From: Mesotaenium endlicherianum
Lineage: Eukaryota; Streptophyta; Zygnematophyceae; Zygnematales; Mesotaeniaceae
NCBI GenBank assembly: GCA_009602735.1
Contig: WELA01013709.1
Span: 71,995-121,221, forward strand
Direction: 5' to 3'
Length of the DNA stretch: 49,227 nt
Below the pieces are notes generated by a model that was not told the origin of the DNA, searched no databases, and saw nothing but the letters and a program-made list of their open reading frames with translations. Shown here piece after piece: positions 30,165 to 39,231 of this stretch. Position 1 is the first letter of the stretch. Each line of letters opens with the position of its first letter. The translations under genes were made by a program, and so were the position numbers.

Positions 30165-30693
30165 ATTGTGGTGCACTACAAAACACACAAAGACGTTCTT
30201 GACCAATCTTACAAGCTCTGTGTGAGAGATAACCACTCTGTCGAGACTTCTACTGTGGACTTGAAGTGGTGGCACAAACTATAGTGGGTCTGTTTGATGC
30301 TGCCCTGGCCAATGCCTACATCCTCTACAACCTGGCCCATCTTGAGAGTGACAGGTGTCCCTTCATGTTAGATGTTATGGCGGAGATGACAGACTTCCAT
30401 GATCCACATGAGGGGAGGCGCTTTTGCTAGAGTGCGGGGCGAGCTGGGATTGACAGGTTCCTAGGGAAACACTTCCCTGAGCACCTTCCAAGAGAGTCTA
30501 GACCAGGGTGTGTAGTGTGCAGGAGCAAGTTGTATGACCTAGGCCATGAGAAGAGTAAAGTGAGGCCTAGCTATTGGTGCGCAACGTGTGGAGTAGCGCT
30601 TTGCCCCGCGCCTTGCTTTGAGGAGTACTATACCAACAAGCACATAGCACATGTAGATAGTGGCTCCTACAGGCTGAGTAGCAGTAACAAGTA
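30165..30693 (+). pseudogene. piggyBac-like transposase, C-terminal part with cysteine-rich domain
   Basis: DVLDQSYKLCVRDNHS, VDLKWWHKL and, after a frame change, FDAALANAYILYNLAH match the end of the piggyBac catalytic region. After an in-frame TAG near 30428 comes a cysteine-rich domain: CVVCRSKL, WCATCGVALCPAPCFEEYY, the C-terminal zinc-binding domain that recognises piggyBac ends. The segment ends at TAG 30691-30693. Confidence 0.8.
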
Positions 30694-31443
30694 GGCATGT
30701 AGAGCAAAGGAACTGCAACAAAAACATATATGAAAGACATCGTGCTTCATAAACGATTCAGCTTCATGTGTGCAAAGCTGTCGATTCTGCGATATTTTGC
30801 AATTAATAATTCATTATTAATCGTTTTCGTTGATTTTTTTTATCTCAATATTTTTTTGTAAGTAAAGTAGCACCTTATTTTCAAGCTCCAATTTCCACGT
30901 TACGACTTGCATGAGTACAAAATAAGTTATAAATTATTAACTGTGATGCTTTGTTGCATGAGGCACTAAAAAGAACAAAAAAAACCTGGACCCCATATGG
31001 TCCATTAAGTACACAGTGTGCCTGCACAAAGCTACTGATCAGAATGAAGTGAAATCTGTTTCATATGATAAGTAAGAGACATGCCTACCCCAGAATAAAT
31101 CAACAACAACTGGTTCATATCCAAACTCATAGTGTGTGAAGTCAAAGTTGGCCCTATTTGCTCGTTTCTTGTTACCGTACACACTTTGTACGGAAAGTAC
31201 ACCTTACCTTTTTGAAAATTGCGGGCCACATGGCCAGTGCAATACCTTGTGATGTAAGCTCTCTAATGGTCTATCACACATAGTCATAGCTTCACTGATT
31301 ATTTCAATATAGTGTGACTTAGGTGATGCATTATTGGACCATATATGGTCTTTTCCTTAAGAGCCCTAGTGTTAAAAGGCCGCAGCATACAAAGAGCACA
31401 CTACTTTTGCATGCAGATGAATGGTACATAAGAAGAAGATTAC

Positions 31444-31699
31444 CTTAATAAGGCGCTTGAGAAGAATGAACGAGGTGAGAAATCGCGTTGCGTTCGGTAA
31501 CTTAAGCTCCAACTGGCCTTCCTCTCGATAGAGTAAGAGACGCTTCTGGTGGTTCCTGATGAACTTCACGAGCTTCTTGCCTCTATCCACGGTCTCTTGA
31601 ACCCAATCCACCTTCACAATAGCTTCTAGCATCAAATCCAAACCATGTGCCGTGCACGCAGTCCATGTTAGTGGGAGTACTTTGCCTCTATGATTCTAC
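31444..31699 (-). pseudogene. hAT transposase exon (CTAHGLDLMLE region)
   Basis: Reads GRIIEAKY, a frameshift, then WTACTAHGLDLMLEAIVKVD and LPNATRFLTSFILLKRLIK, matching the plant hAT transposase pattern C-x-x-H-x-LDLMLE. Acceptor at 31700, donor GTAATC at 31443. Confidence 0.85.
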
Positions 31700-32218
31700 C
31701 TGAGGAAGCACATAAAAAAGGAGTGTAGTTTGATAGTGTACGCAAGAGTGGACGTGCACATGCACATCCAAAGCATCATCACATCCATAATGCACACACA
31801 AATTTGAGCACATTTCCAAGTACGACTCGCGCAAGATTCTATTTAGCAACACTATAAGTATGTAGCATGACAAGCAAACAACAACTCCAGCAAATAAAAT
31901 AACAACAACTTTTGTGCAGCAACAGCTGTAGACTACATCAGCTATACGTAAAGAAAGGCAGTACGAAGCATCTCATTCACATACAGCAGCTGCCGACCAA
32001 TTGAAATTTACTCGATAGTATGACAGCAATTGCATTCCACAATATAACAACAACAATAGACCAGCTGGTGCTTTTTATAAAAAACATGTGAACAGCGTCA
32101 ATGCAGGCATACATGAACAAACAAAATGAGCAACAGCACCAGGCATACATGAAACGTACAAATACAATGAACCAGAAAATGCAATGAACAATTGAGGAAG
32201 AAGAGTAATGTGTCTTAC

Positions 32219-32421
32219 CTGCATTCTTGCATGCTTTAGCAGAGTTTGTGCATATCATGAGGACATGGTTTGCACCGATCTCCTGTATGACCTCCTCAAA
32301 GCTCTGAGCTATGAACTTCCCACTCTTGAATCTGCCGTCGCAGTTCACTGCCTTGACCATCTTCTTTCCCATAGGTGTGACAACAATGAAGTTGATGAGA
32401 GGGCGCTTGGTAATGTCGGTC
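32219..32421 (-). pseudogene. hAT transposase exon (DUF659-like, second part)
   Basis: RPLINFIVVTPMGKKMVKAV and FEEVIQEIGANHVLMICTNS fit the catalytic-domain segment of plant hAT transposases. Acceptor at 32422, donor GTAAGAC at 32218. Confidence 0.85.
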
Positions 32422-32857
32422 CTGGTACAATAAAACAAAAACTGGACCAATTAGTCTACGGGCAACAAGTTGAGCAATGTAATAAGTAGCACAGAATTAG
32501 GCACACAAGCTACTAGCTGCAGGAATGAGAGCCAAATGAGTTACACAAAATGTACACGACTTAAGGTGTAATAAGTAGGTGTAGCAAATAGCTGTTGTTA
32601 TTGAAGAAACGAAGTAAGAGGGATTTGCACACACTGATTGCCAACAGCAGTTGCTTGAGTGGCTGTTACATATGGAAAATAACCTCCAAGTGAAGGTAAC
32701 AGACAAGCATTGGAAGATAAGAACAGCCATTATATGAACCGGTTGAATAATACCTTCGAGAGAGTTGGATCCGAAAGCCATGAAGAAGAAAACAAAGAAC
32801 AAAAGTACCTCATTTAAACACACACATTAGCTAAAGAATACATGAATCATTACTCAC

Positions 32858-33135
32858 CAGCCATCGGAGCAGAGAACACATCCTGTGAATTTGAGCATTT
32901 CCATAAAGCGGCAAAGCTCAACATCACAACCAGCTACCTCCCGATCTAGCAACTTAGTCCTTCGGTGATGCATGTGAGGACCAACGTAGTTTGGTCCAGC
33001 ACGGGTGATAGAGTGAATCATGAGATCGTAAGAGGCACAACTGTCAGCATTGAAACTAATCCCATTGGCATAAAACCACTTAGCAATCGCTTGATCAGCT
33101 AGGTCACAAATGTCCGACTTCCAAGCCTCGGGAAG
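32858..33135 (-). pseudogene. hAT transposase exon (DUF659-like, first part)
   Basis: ADQAIAKWFYANGISFNADS, AGPNYVGPHMHHRRTKLLD and FTGCVLCSDGW resemble the start of the DUF659 domain. It ends at donor GTGAGT (32857). The upstream side is broken by the E4 insertion at 33136. Confidence 0.85.
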
Positions 33136-33520
33136 TGAAATGAATTGACTTACCAAATAGGCGTTAACAATTAATGAAGATCCTTATATTAGCAAGTAAT
33201 CTTTATGGTATTTTCTGTTAATTGATTAAACAGCAAAAGACAACACACTAGGAGTTGACAATACTCGTAAGTCAAATGCAAGTAATCTAGCATCAGTAAT
33301 GCAATCAGTAAACTCGTACATAAGCAAGGTAAGAAGACAGAGCATATCAATGGCTTCTCGCCTTGGATTTAGATGTCTCTCAGTAAGCTACACAAGAGAG
33401 TTGGCCTTGTTTCCAAATGTTGAACTCGAGAGCAATCCTAGCATATACAAGGAATGAGTTTTACTGTTCAACAAGTGCGATGGCATCGCCTACTCGGGAG
33501 ATAACCACGTTGGTAGGACC
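33136..33520 (-). repeat. E4 3' LTR, right half
   Basis: Second copy of the E4/E2 LTR end, from GGTCCTACCAACGTGG to ...TTCATTTCA on the minus strand, joined abruptly to gag. Confidence 0.88.
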
Positions 33521-34719
33521 TGGCTTTTTGACAATCTTGGACACCAAAGCATTACTCTGGCGCTTATGATTGAACTGCTGCTGATCCCAGGCATCAGCGT
33601 CTTGGATCAAGTCAGCCAATTTCTCATACTTCTTTTCAGCAAAATGACCTGAGACTTCGGATTTCAAGCCATACCTAAAGTATGCTATCCTACATCGCTC
33701 TGGCAAGTCTGGCTGCTTCATCATGTTCTCCTGGAACTTTTGAGCAAACTCAGCAACTGAAGTGGTCTGCTTCAGTGTCAAGAGATCATTGCATAGATAG
33801 CTTTCTCCTGCTGATTGATAACATCAAATTTCTCATGCACTTTCTCGACAAATTCTACCCAAGTAGGGTCACCGAGTTGCTGAGCCTTACGCTCTCCTTT
33901 CCAATACAGCCACCAGTCTGCTGCACTGCCTTTCAGTAGAGCACCAGTGTGTCTGACCTTCTTGTAATCTTGCAGCTCTGGGTAGTTCTCCAGCCACTGC
34001 TCAACATCAGCGAGAAACTTGATCAGGTAATACTTTTTGTTTCCCTCAGGATCATAGTCCTGGGGAGGTTTCGGCTTAGGCTTACTAGGCCCTCTGCCAC
34101 CACCACCAGTGATTTGAGAACCCAGTTGATCTCTGTCCCGCAGCAAAAACATTATGATTCTTTTGTCCTCCTGTTGGGACTGATACATGCTCGTCATTTG
34201 CGATTGCATTTGCACAAGTAATGCTCCCAAATCTACACTCTGAGGTGGGAGTCCAGCAAATGCAGCAGCAGCAATGGCATCCACCCGCTGAGTAGTGTCC
34301 TCAACATTCCCTCTCGCTCCTGCAGCAGCAATTCCTACCGCATTCAACCGGTCACAAATTTGACCTAGAGGTACATTGAGTTGTACAGCAGGAGGTGGGT
34401 TCAGGACATTAGCCCTTGCTGCCATAAGTTCTTCGACAGTGCGCTCGTCCGCGGGTTGTCCTTCCCTCCTTTCTGTGTCCTCAGCAACTTTTGCTAATCG
34501 TTCGTCTTCTAATTTCACTCTCTCCTCCTCAGCCTGCTGTGCTGCGACTGCGGCATTAGCAACTGCCTCATCTGCAGCCTCTCTAGCTGCAGTATCTGCC
34601 ACTGCTTCAGAATAGGTACGGGTTCCCGCTACATGGCTCTTCGCTTGGTTTTCGACATTCTCGTTATCCTGGTTCTCCATGTCTTGGGGGTTGCTAGTTT
34701 GAGACCTTGTCCTTACCAT
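33521..34719 (-). pseudogene. E4 gag
   Basis: MVRTRSQTSNPQDMENQ and onward, closely similar to E2 Gag. The first segment is open for 313 codons to a stop at 33778, caused by a one-base loss after YAMIS; the second continues with LKQTTSVAEFAQKFQ. It keeps sense codons where E2 gag has TAA (15707) and TAG (16150), which shows that those are mutations in E2. The zinc knuckle is lost in the deletion. Confidence 0.88.
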
Positions 34720-34740
34720 ACAAAGAAGACTGTGATAACT

Positions 34741-34752
34741 GCTCCGATACCA
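34741..34752 (-). promoter_or_regulatory. E4 primer binding site (initiator tRNA-Met type)
   Basis: TGGTATCGGAGC on the minus strand, one base from the LTR end; identical to E2. Confidence 0.88.
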
Positions 34753-34753
34753 C

Positions 34754-35244
34754 TGAAATGAATCGACTTACCAAATAGGCAATTAACAATTAATAAAGAT
34801 CTTTATATCAGCAAGTAATCTTTATGGTATTTTCTGTTAATTGATTAAACAGTGAAAGGCAACACACTAGCAGTGGACAATACTCGCAAGTCAAATGCAA
34901 GTAAACTAGCATCAGTAATGCAATCAGTAAACTCGTACATAAGCAAGGTTAGAAGACAGAGCATATCCATGGTTTCTGGCCTTGGATTCAGATGTCTCTC
35001 AGTAAGCTGTACAAGAGACTTTACCTCGTTTCCAAATGCCGAATTCGAGAGCAATCCTAGCAGATGTACATGAAATGAGTTTTACTGTTCAACGGCAAGT
35101 GCGATGGCACCGCCTACTCAGGAGTTAACCACGTTGGTAGGACCTCGGTGAACCAAATCCACCGCCATCTCCCATCATTCCGAATCGCCATCCATCCTAA
35201 GGATGTCATCTGGCCATTCATCTAGCAAGTCACACTTAGATGCA
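34754..35244 (-). repeat. E4 5' LTR, right two thirds
   Basis: Matches the last 490 or so bases of the E2 LTR, ending ...GATTCATTTCA on the minus strand. Confidence 0.88.
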
Positions 35245-35251
35245 AGTGATA

Positions 35252-35554
35252 CCTAATCCTGTAAGCACCACCTAAGTTTGGATGCCCACAGTACTTACAA
35301 ATATTGACAAATGCTCTAGGGGACTCGACCTTTTGTACTTTATTCACATGATTATGCTCAAAAGGGGCAATGTCATTGACCTTACGCTTGCCTATGTCAG
35401 TAGAAGTGAGCCTTGACGAGCTGCCAGGTGAAAGAAAGTCACACTTCTCACCGTCATCAGTATGTGCAAAAGGAGTGTCCTTACACTCAGAATCTGCCAT
35501 TTCGGTGAGATGATTACTCTTCCAAAAAAAACGTGTATACGAGTGTGTGCTCAC
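35252..35554 (-). pseudogene. hAT transposase N-terminal exon with BED-type zinc finger
   Basis: CKYCGHPNLGGAYRIRYHL near the end of the segment is a BED-like finger, the usual DNA-binding start of hAT transposases. The frame runs on into E4 LTR sequence and stops. An ATG at 35554 or one at about 35500 (MADSECKD) could be the start. Confidence 0.65.
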
Positions 35555-36679
35555 GTAGTACTAGTATATACGGTTAGGAATGACTTGGAGATGGCTCTCG
35601 GTTGCCATGACTTACCATATTAATTTGAAGCGAGTTGATAGAAACAATCCCACCTATGTCGTGGCTCATCCCTGTGTCGGGTTTTGATTGGGAGAAGAAT
35701 GGATAAGCGTGGTGAATACAGATTTAATTGGTCACAAGAAGTAGACGACGCAAACCAAAAACATTAAAATGTAAATTACAATGAGCATAGAGCGGGAAAG
35801 CAGAGTTGGTGCACAAAGACGCCGATTACTTTCTCGCCGTGTCCATTCTTTTTAGTGTGTTCGAGCAAAGTCAGAGCCGGCAAGGTTGAAGTATGAAGTA
35901 ACGGAATCAAGAAGATTTGTGACTTCGCAGGTTGCCACAAACCAGTGTCGGCACTTCGCATTTGTGTGTCCGACTGAGTAAACAATTTTGGGCGAAGTAT
36001 TTGAAACTTTCAGACAAACATTGAACGTGTTATAAACAGACGGTGCCACACGCGCAAAAACTGACAACTGTTTTAAATGACTGACACCGGCGTTTTCGAG
36101 CGTATTCTGACGTATTTGTTTTAACTTCGCGTATCGTACGGATCCATACGTGTAAGCTGTATTCGAATTTTAAAACTAGGATATGTAGCAATGAGAACAC
36201 AAGCTATTCTTATCGCTAGGTTTTGTCGGTAAAATTGTGTAAGTAAGGCTTGACACGAATGAATGAGGGGTGTGAAGTCGTTTCTCTCAATGTAGAATTT
36301 TTGTTACCAAGGTGAGAATCTTGGCTCTTTAGACAAATTTTTGGAGGAAATATTAATCTGAAATTGAATCCGAAAGTTGAAGAAATGGAGGGGAGGGCCG
36401 AAAAACTATTGGGTCTGTGAAGGTAACGCTATAGGATACGGGATGTAGAATTTATAGTAAAGAGTTGTAAAAATTTAAGCTTGCAAATATTTTAGAATTT
36501 CAAAAGAAATGAACATAGCTGCTCATCTATGGTCACTAAAGGTGGCCACATGTTCACTTCTTTTTTTTTGTTTAAAATAGATTGTCATAGGCTTTCGTGT
36601 GGAGATAGTTTGCACGACTTAAACGTTAGATAACTTAAAGTGCTCGACGTCACTTGCAGTACAAAGTGTATAGTGAGAA
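35555..36679. other. hAT 5' region between transposase start and right end
   Basis: No gene seen. AGGATATGTAGC at about 36179 recurs near the left end of the hAT (about 22791), a subterminal motif. CG-rich short stretches near 36090-36150 (GCGTATCGTACGGATCC) resemble those at 22810-22870 on the left side. Confidence 0.5.
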
Positions 36680-36819
36680 AGCAGCAAAACAGGTTCAGGA
36701 CGAAAAAGTGGCACTTTTGTCCACATTGACAAAATCTATATAATTCTGTCCATTTTGCACAAGGTGATGGTGAAATTGGTATAGCGATGCAAATCGATGG
36801 TAAAAATGCATACATCCCT
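36680..36819 (-). repeat. Right terminal inverted repeat of the hAT element
   Basis: On the minus strand it begins AGGGATGTATGCATTTTTAC and continues ATCGATTTGC, and aligns with the left end over about 140 bases. Confidence 0.85.
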
Positions 36820-36827
36820 AAAAGGTA
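36820..36827 (+). repeat. Right target-site duplication of the large hAT element
   Basis: AAAAGGTA directly after the right inverted end ...ATCCCT; matches 3505-3512. Confidence 0.7.
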
Positions 36828-36989
36828 CAATAATCAGTCGTAGACCAATCAACAACAGGAACGAGGAGACTATTAAGTCAAAATATCAAATCTAATGTGT
36901 CGACAGCGCCAATTGGCATCGGTAACTCAATATTCCTTGTGACATTGTCCTCAATCATTCGAGAACGAGAACGAGTATATTATTGAGTC

Positions 36990-38180
36990 TCAGTATGTGC
37001 AGTACTTTCTTGTTGTCAGTAAGGCGGGCCTCACGTAAATTTTGTGAGGGGGAAATCAGTAAGGGCCCTTGCTCGTGTGAGCGCTAGTCCGTGCGCGCTC
37101 GAAATTGAATGATTACGACGCAAAAGCGTTCCGTCACGGTGACGTTTCTTCTCTGCAGCTCGCCCTTTTGCGACCACTATAAATTAGGGCTCCGCCATAA
37201 CTTATTCTTCTTCTTTGCTTTCGCTTAGAGAGTGCGCCCTCAGGGCGCTTTTCATAAGCGGCCATGGCAAGGAGAGGCGAGGCTGGGCCGCGAGGTAGCT
37301 TGTCATGGGATCGTGGAAGAGGGCGCTCTTTTTTGTTAGAAGGGTTTGTGGGGTCAAAGGCTTGGAAGCGCACGCTGGTGGGCAGCCATGGCCGCTCGTC
37401 GTCGCAGGCCGCCATAGCCGCCTGCTGGTTATGAGGGTGCTAGAGAAAGAGGGTGGAAAGGGGAGGGAGGAGGCATGGTGGAGGGAGTTTTTGGTCGTTA
37501 GCGTTGACGGCGAGCGTCGACAGCGTTCGCGTTGTTTCGACGCTCAAATTTGTCGCGATCGTTGAGAGGCGCGATCGTTGGGAGGCACTTTGTGAGGTAA
37601 ACTTTGACGATCCCCTCACAAACTTTGATATTGACCCAGTATGTGCAGCGAGTATGAGTACAGAGCCGTATTTGTGGTCGTCAGTAAGGCGCCCCTCACG
37701 TAACCTCTGTGAGGGAGAAATTAGTAAGGGCCTCGCACGTGCACATTGGTTTCCGTAGTCGGACGTGACGTCGTTTTGACGTGTTCGAGGTGATTCAAAA
37801 CATTGCGTCGACATTGATGCAGAGTTTGATTGCGCTGGGCCGGCGCATGATAAATGCTTGTCGTGGCGTTGAAATCGTCTTTGGTTTTTATTTTTGGTTG
37901 TGCAAAGATGCCCGATGACTCACGAGCCATGGGTGCTGGCGGGAGGGGAGCGGAGGGATGATCGACCGAGGTAAGCTGTGTCAAGCCTCCCTCGCCTTTT
38001 GTATTGTTGAACATGGCGCGAGGCCGCTTCTTTCCGCGCCTTGTTTTCGTGATAGTCAATTTGTTTCGACGCCGACGAGCGCCGTCCATTTACTTGACGT
38101 TTTAATATTGCTGTGAACGTTTCCATTGTCGTCATCCTTCGGAGGCGATCGTGAGGGAAAGTTTGCGGCCCCCTCACAGA
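36990..38180. repeat. Cluster of diverged direct repeats and CCCTCAC/GTGAGGG hairpins
   Basis: Two diverged copies, about 36997-37075 and 37637-37735, share CAGTATGTGCAG, GTCAGTAAGGCG and AGTAAGGGCC. Short hairpins with (C)CCTCAC/GTGAGG(G) stems stand at 37029-37049, 37592-37619, 37693-37715 and 38151-38177. A TATA-like ACTATAAATTAGGGC lies at about 37176. A plus-strand frame from ATG 37264 is short and unrecognised. This may be a non-autonomous element of unknown class. Confidence 0.5.
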
Positions 38181-38195
38181 ATTCCCACCACGATT

Positions 38196-38228
38196 GAGAA
38201 CGAGAACGAGAACGAGAACGAGAACGAG
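38196..38228 (+). repeat. GAGAAC hexanucleotide repeat
   Basis: More than five units of GAGAAC directly before the left arm of the inverted-repeat element. Two similar units stand at about 36963-36975. Confidence 0.85.
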
Positions 38229-39231
38229 TACCATTGAATAACGTCGCAAGACCAGATTTACACTCGACTTCTGAGAAGTGGACAAAATATGCAGATTCTA
38301 CCAATTTGGACACGAAGATCACATTTGATGATGCTCTACACTTATCTCCAGGGAAAATAACAATTTTAATACAAGTAGAGAAGCAATATACATTGCGCAA
38401 CTTTTTTGAGAATCAATCCTATTTTAAGATACTAGTATGTGTCTATTAACTAAGATAAATATCGACGTTGACGCTGTTGGACTTTCTTCTGTCTGATTCT
38501 ACTCCAGATCTACTCTAGATTTAAGATATACAACCTCTTTACCTTCGTTCTCACCGGTTACTTTTACCTTCCTCTGTACTGCTTTGTGAGTTGTGCGGGC
38601 AACCTCCACACGAAATTGATCTCACATCATTTTTTTTTGCGAAAAGATGATCCAACCCCAGTCTAACTTTTACATGACCACGGTTTAGCAGGTATTTCTA
38701 ATTTTTGACTTACCCCCTAATTGACCACTAAATTTTCTGCAAGCTTAAACCTTCACGACTCTTGTTAATTTGCAGGAGCGCCTGTTGTTCAATGTCTATG
38801 TTACGGAAAGGACCACTATGGTCTCAATGATATTCTTTTTCACGCACTTAAGAATTTGAGCCAAACGTCAGCTCACTTAAACCTTGACTAGCCCAAAGGT
38901 ATTTCGGCCCTCCCCTCCTGTCCTAAAAGTTTCGAACATCATTTTCTAGCACATGCATTTGTACCACTTCTAAAATTTCTTTTCACAAGCAAGATTCTCT
39001 CCTTAAGAAAAAGCTTACGATGACATAAACGACTTCACACAAGCATACAATACTTAACTCGTGTAGTGCCTTACTTACACAAGTATACTTACATCACCTA
39101 GCTGAGGCATTCAGGTCACATTTGTGGTATTTGTGTCCAAATTGGTAGAATGTTATTAGTTTTGTACACTTTGCACAATTCGAGTGTAAATCTGGTCTTG
39201 CGACATCAACCGATGGTAAAGATGTATCCAG
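38229..39231. mobile_element. Non-coding inverted-repeat element related to the hAT ends
   Basis: Arms of about 95 bases, 38229-38326 and 39119-39218 (inverted), share GTCGCAAGACCAGATTTAC and TTCTACCAATTTGGACAC. Outside the right arm, GGATACATCTTTACCATCG on the minus strand resembles the large hAT end GGGATGTATGCATTTTTACC. The inner 800 bases are AT-rich without a gene. Probably a non-autonomous derivative of the same hAT family; the left tip is unclear because of the hexanucleotide repeat. Confidence 0.7.

Larger units (their letters stand above)
29278..31371 (+). mobile_element. P: piggyBac-like DNA transposon, internally deleted, inserted in a hAT intron
   Basis: TTAA stands at 29274-29277 and 31372-31375, the duplicated target of piggyBac elements. 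The ends are inverted: CACTAGG at 29278 and CCCTAGTG at 31364-31371. Subterminal palindromic motifs GACCATAYATGGTC occur at about 29296, 29313 and 31338. Coding fragments of a piggyBac-type transposase lie inside on the plus strand. At 2.1 kb it is short of an intact element. Confidence 0.85.
33136..35244 (-). mobile_element. E4: antisense gag-only relative of E2, truncated
   Basis: On the minus strand: part of a 5' LTR (35244-34754), primer binding site (34752-34741, TGGTATCGGAGC), gag (34719 to about 33521), then directly the second half of a 3' LTR (33520-33136). All of pol and the start of the 3' LTR are deleted. It sits in the hAT transposase gene between the N-terminal exon and the DUF659-like exon. 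No target duplication can be seen because the 5' LTR is cut. Confidence 0.9.
28205..35554 (-). pseudogene. hAT transposase gene, multi-exon, interrupted by E4 and P and cut at its 3' end by E3
   Basis: On the minus strand: BED-type zinc finger (35252-35554), DUF659-like exons (33135-32858, 32421-32219, 31699-31444) and the C-terminal hAT dimerisation region (28877-28205). Donor and acceptor sites fit at several exon borders (GTGAGT at 32857, GTAAGA at 32218, GTAATC at 31443). The transposase would bind the element ends and excise it. Stops and a frameshift (near 31680, and TGA/TAG around 28740-28800), the E4 insertion in the N-terminal region, the P insertion in an intron between 31444 and 28877, and loss of the end at E3 make it inactive. 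Confidence 0.85.
3513..36819 (-). mobile_element. Large decayed hAT DNA transposon carrying five nested insertions
   Basis: The left end (3513-3520 continuing at 22643-22790, after removal of E1) and the right end (36680-36819, reverse complement) align over about 140 bases. They share a GGGAT start, ATCGATTTGC, TGTGCAAA.TGGACAGAA and CCACTTTTTCGTCC. The direct repeat AAAAGGTA lies at 3505-3512 and 36820-36827, an 8-base target duplication of hAT type; one base of end asymmetry makes 7 bases an alternative reading. A hAT transposase pseudogene runs on the minus strand from 35554 to 28205. Without the insertions the element would be roughly 9 kb. Insertions found inside: E1 with E2 within it, E3, piggyBac-like P, and E4. 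Confidence 0.8.

Noticed and set aside
37134..37565. ORFs on both strands near the TATA-like site at 37176
   Set aside because: Short, Arg/Ser-rich, no recognisable product; treated as part of the repeat cluster.
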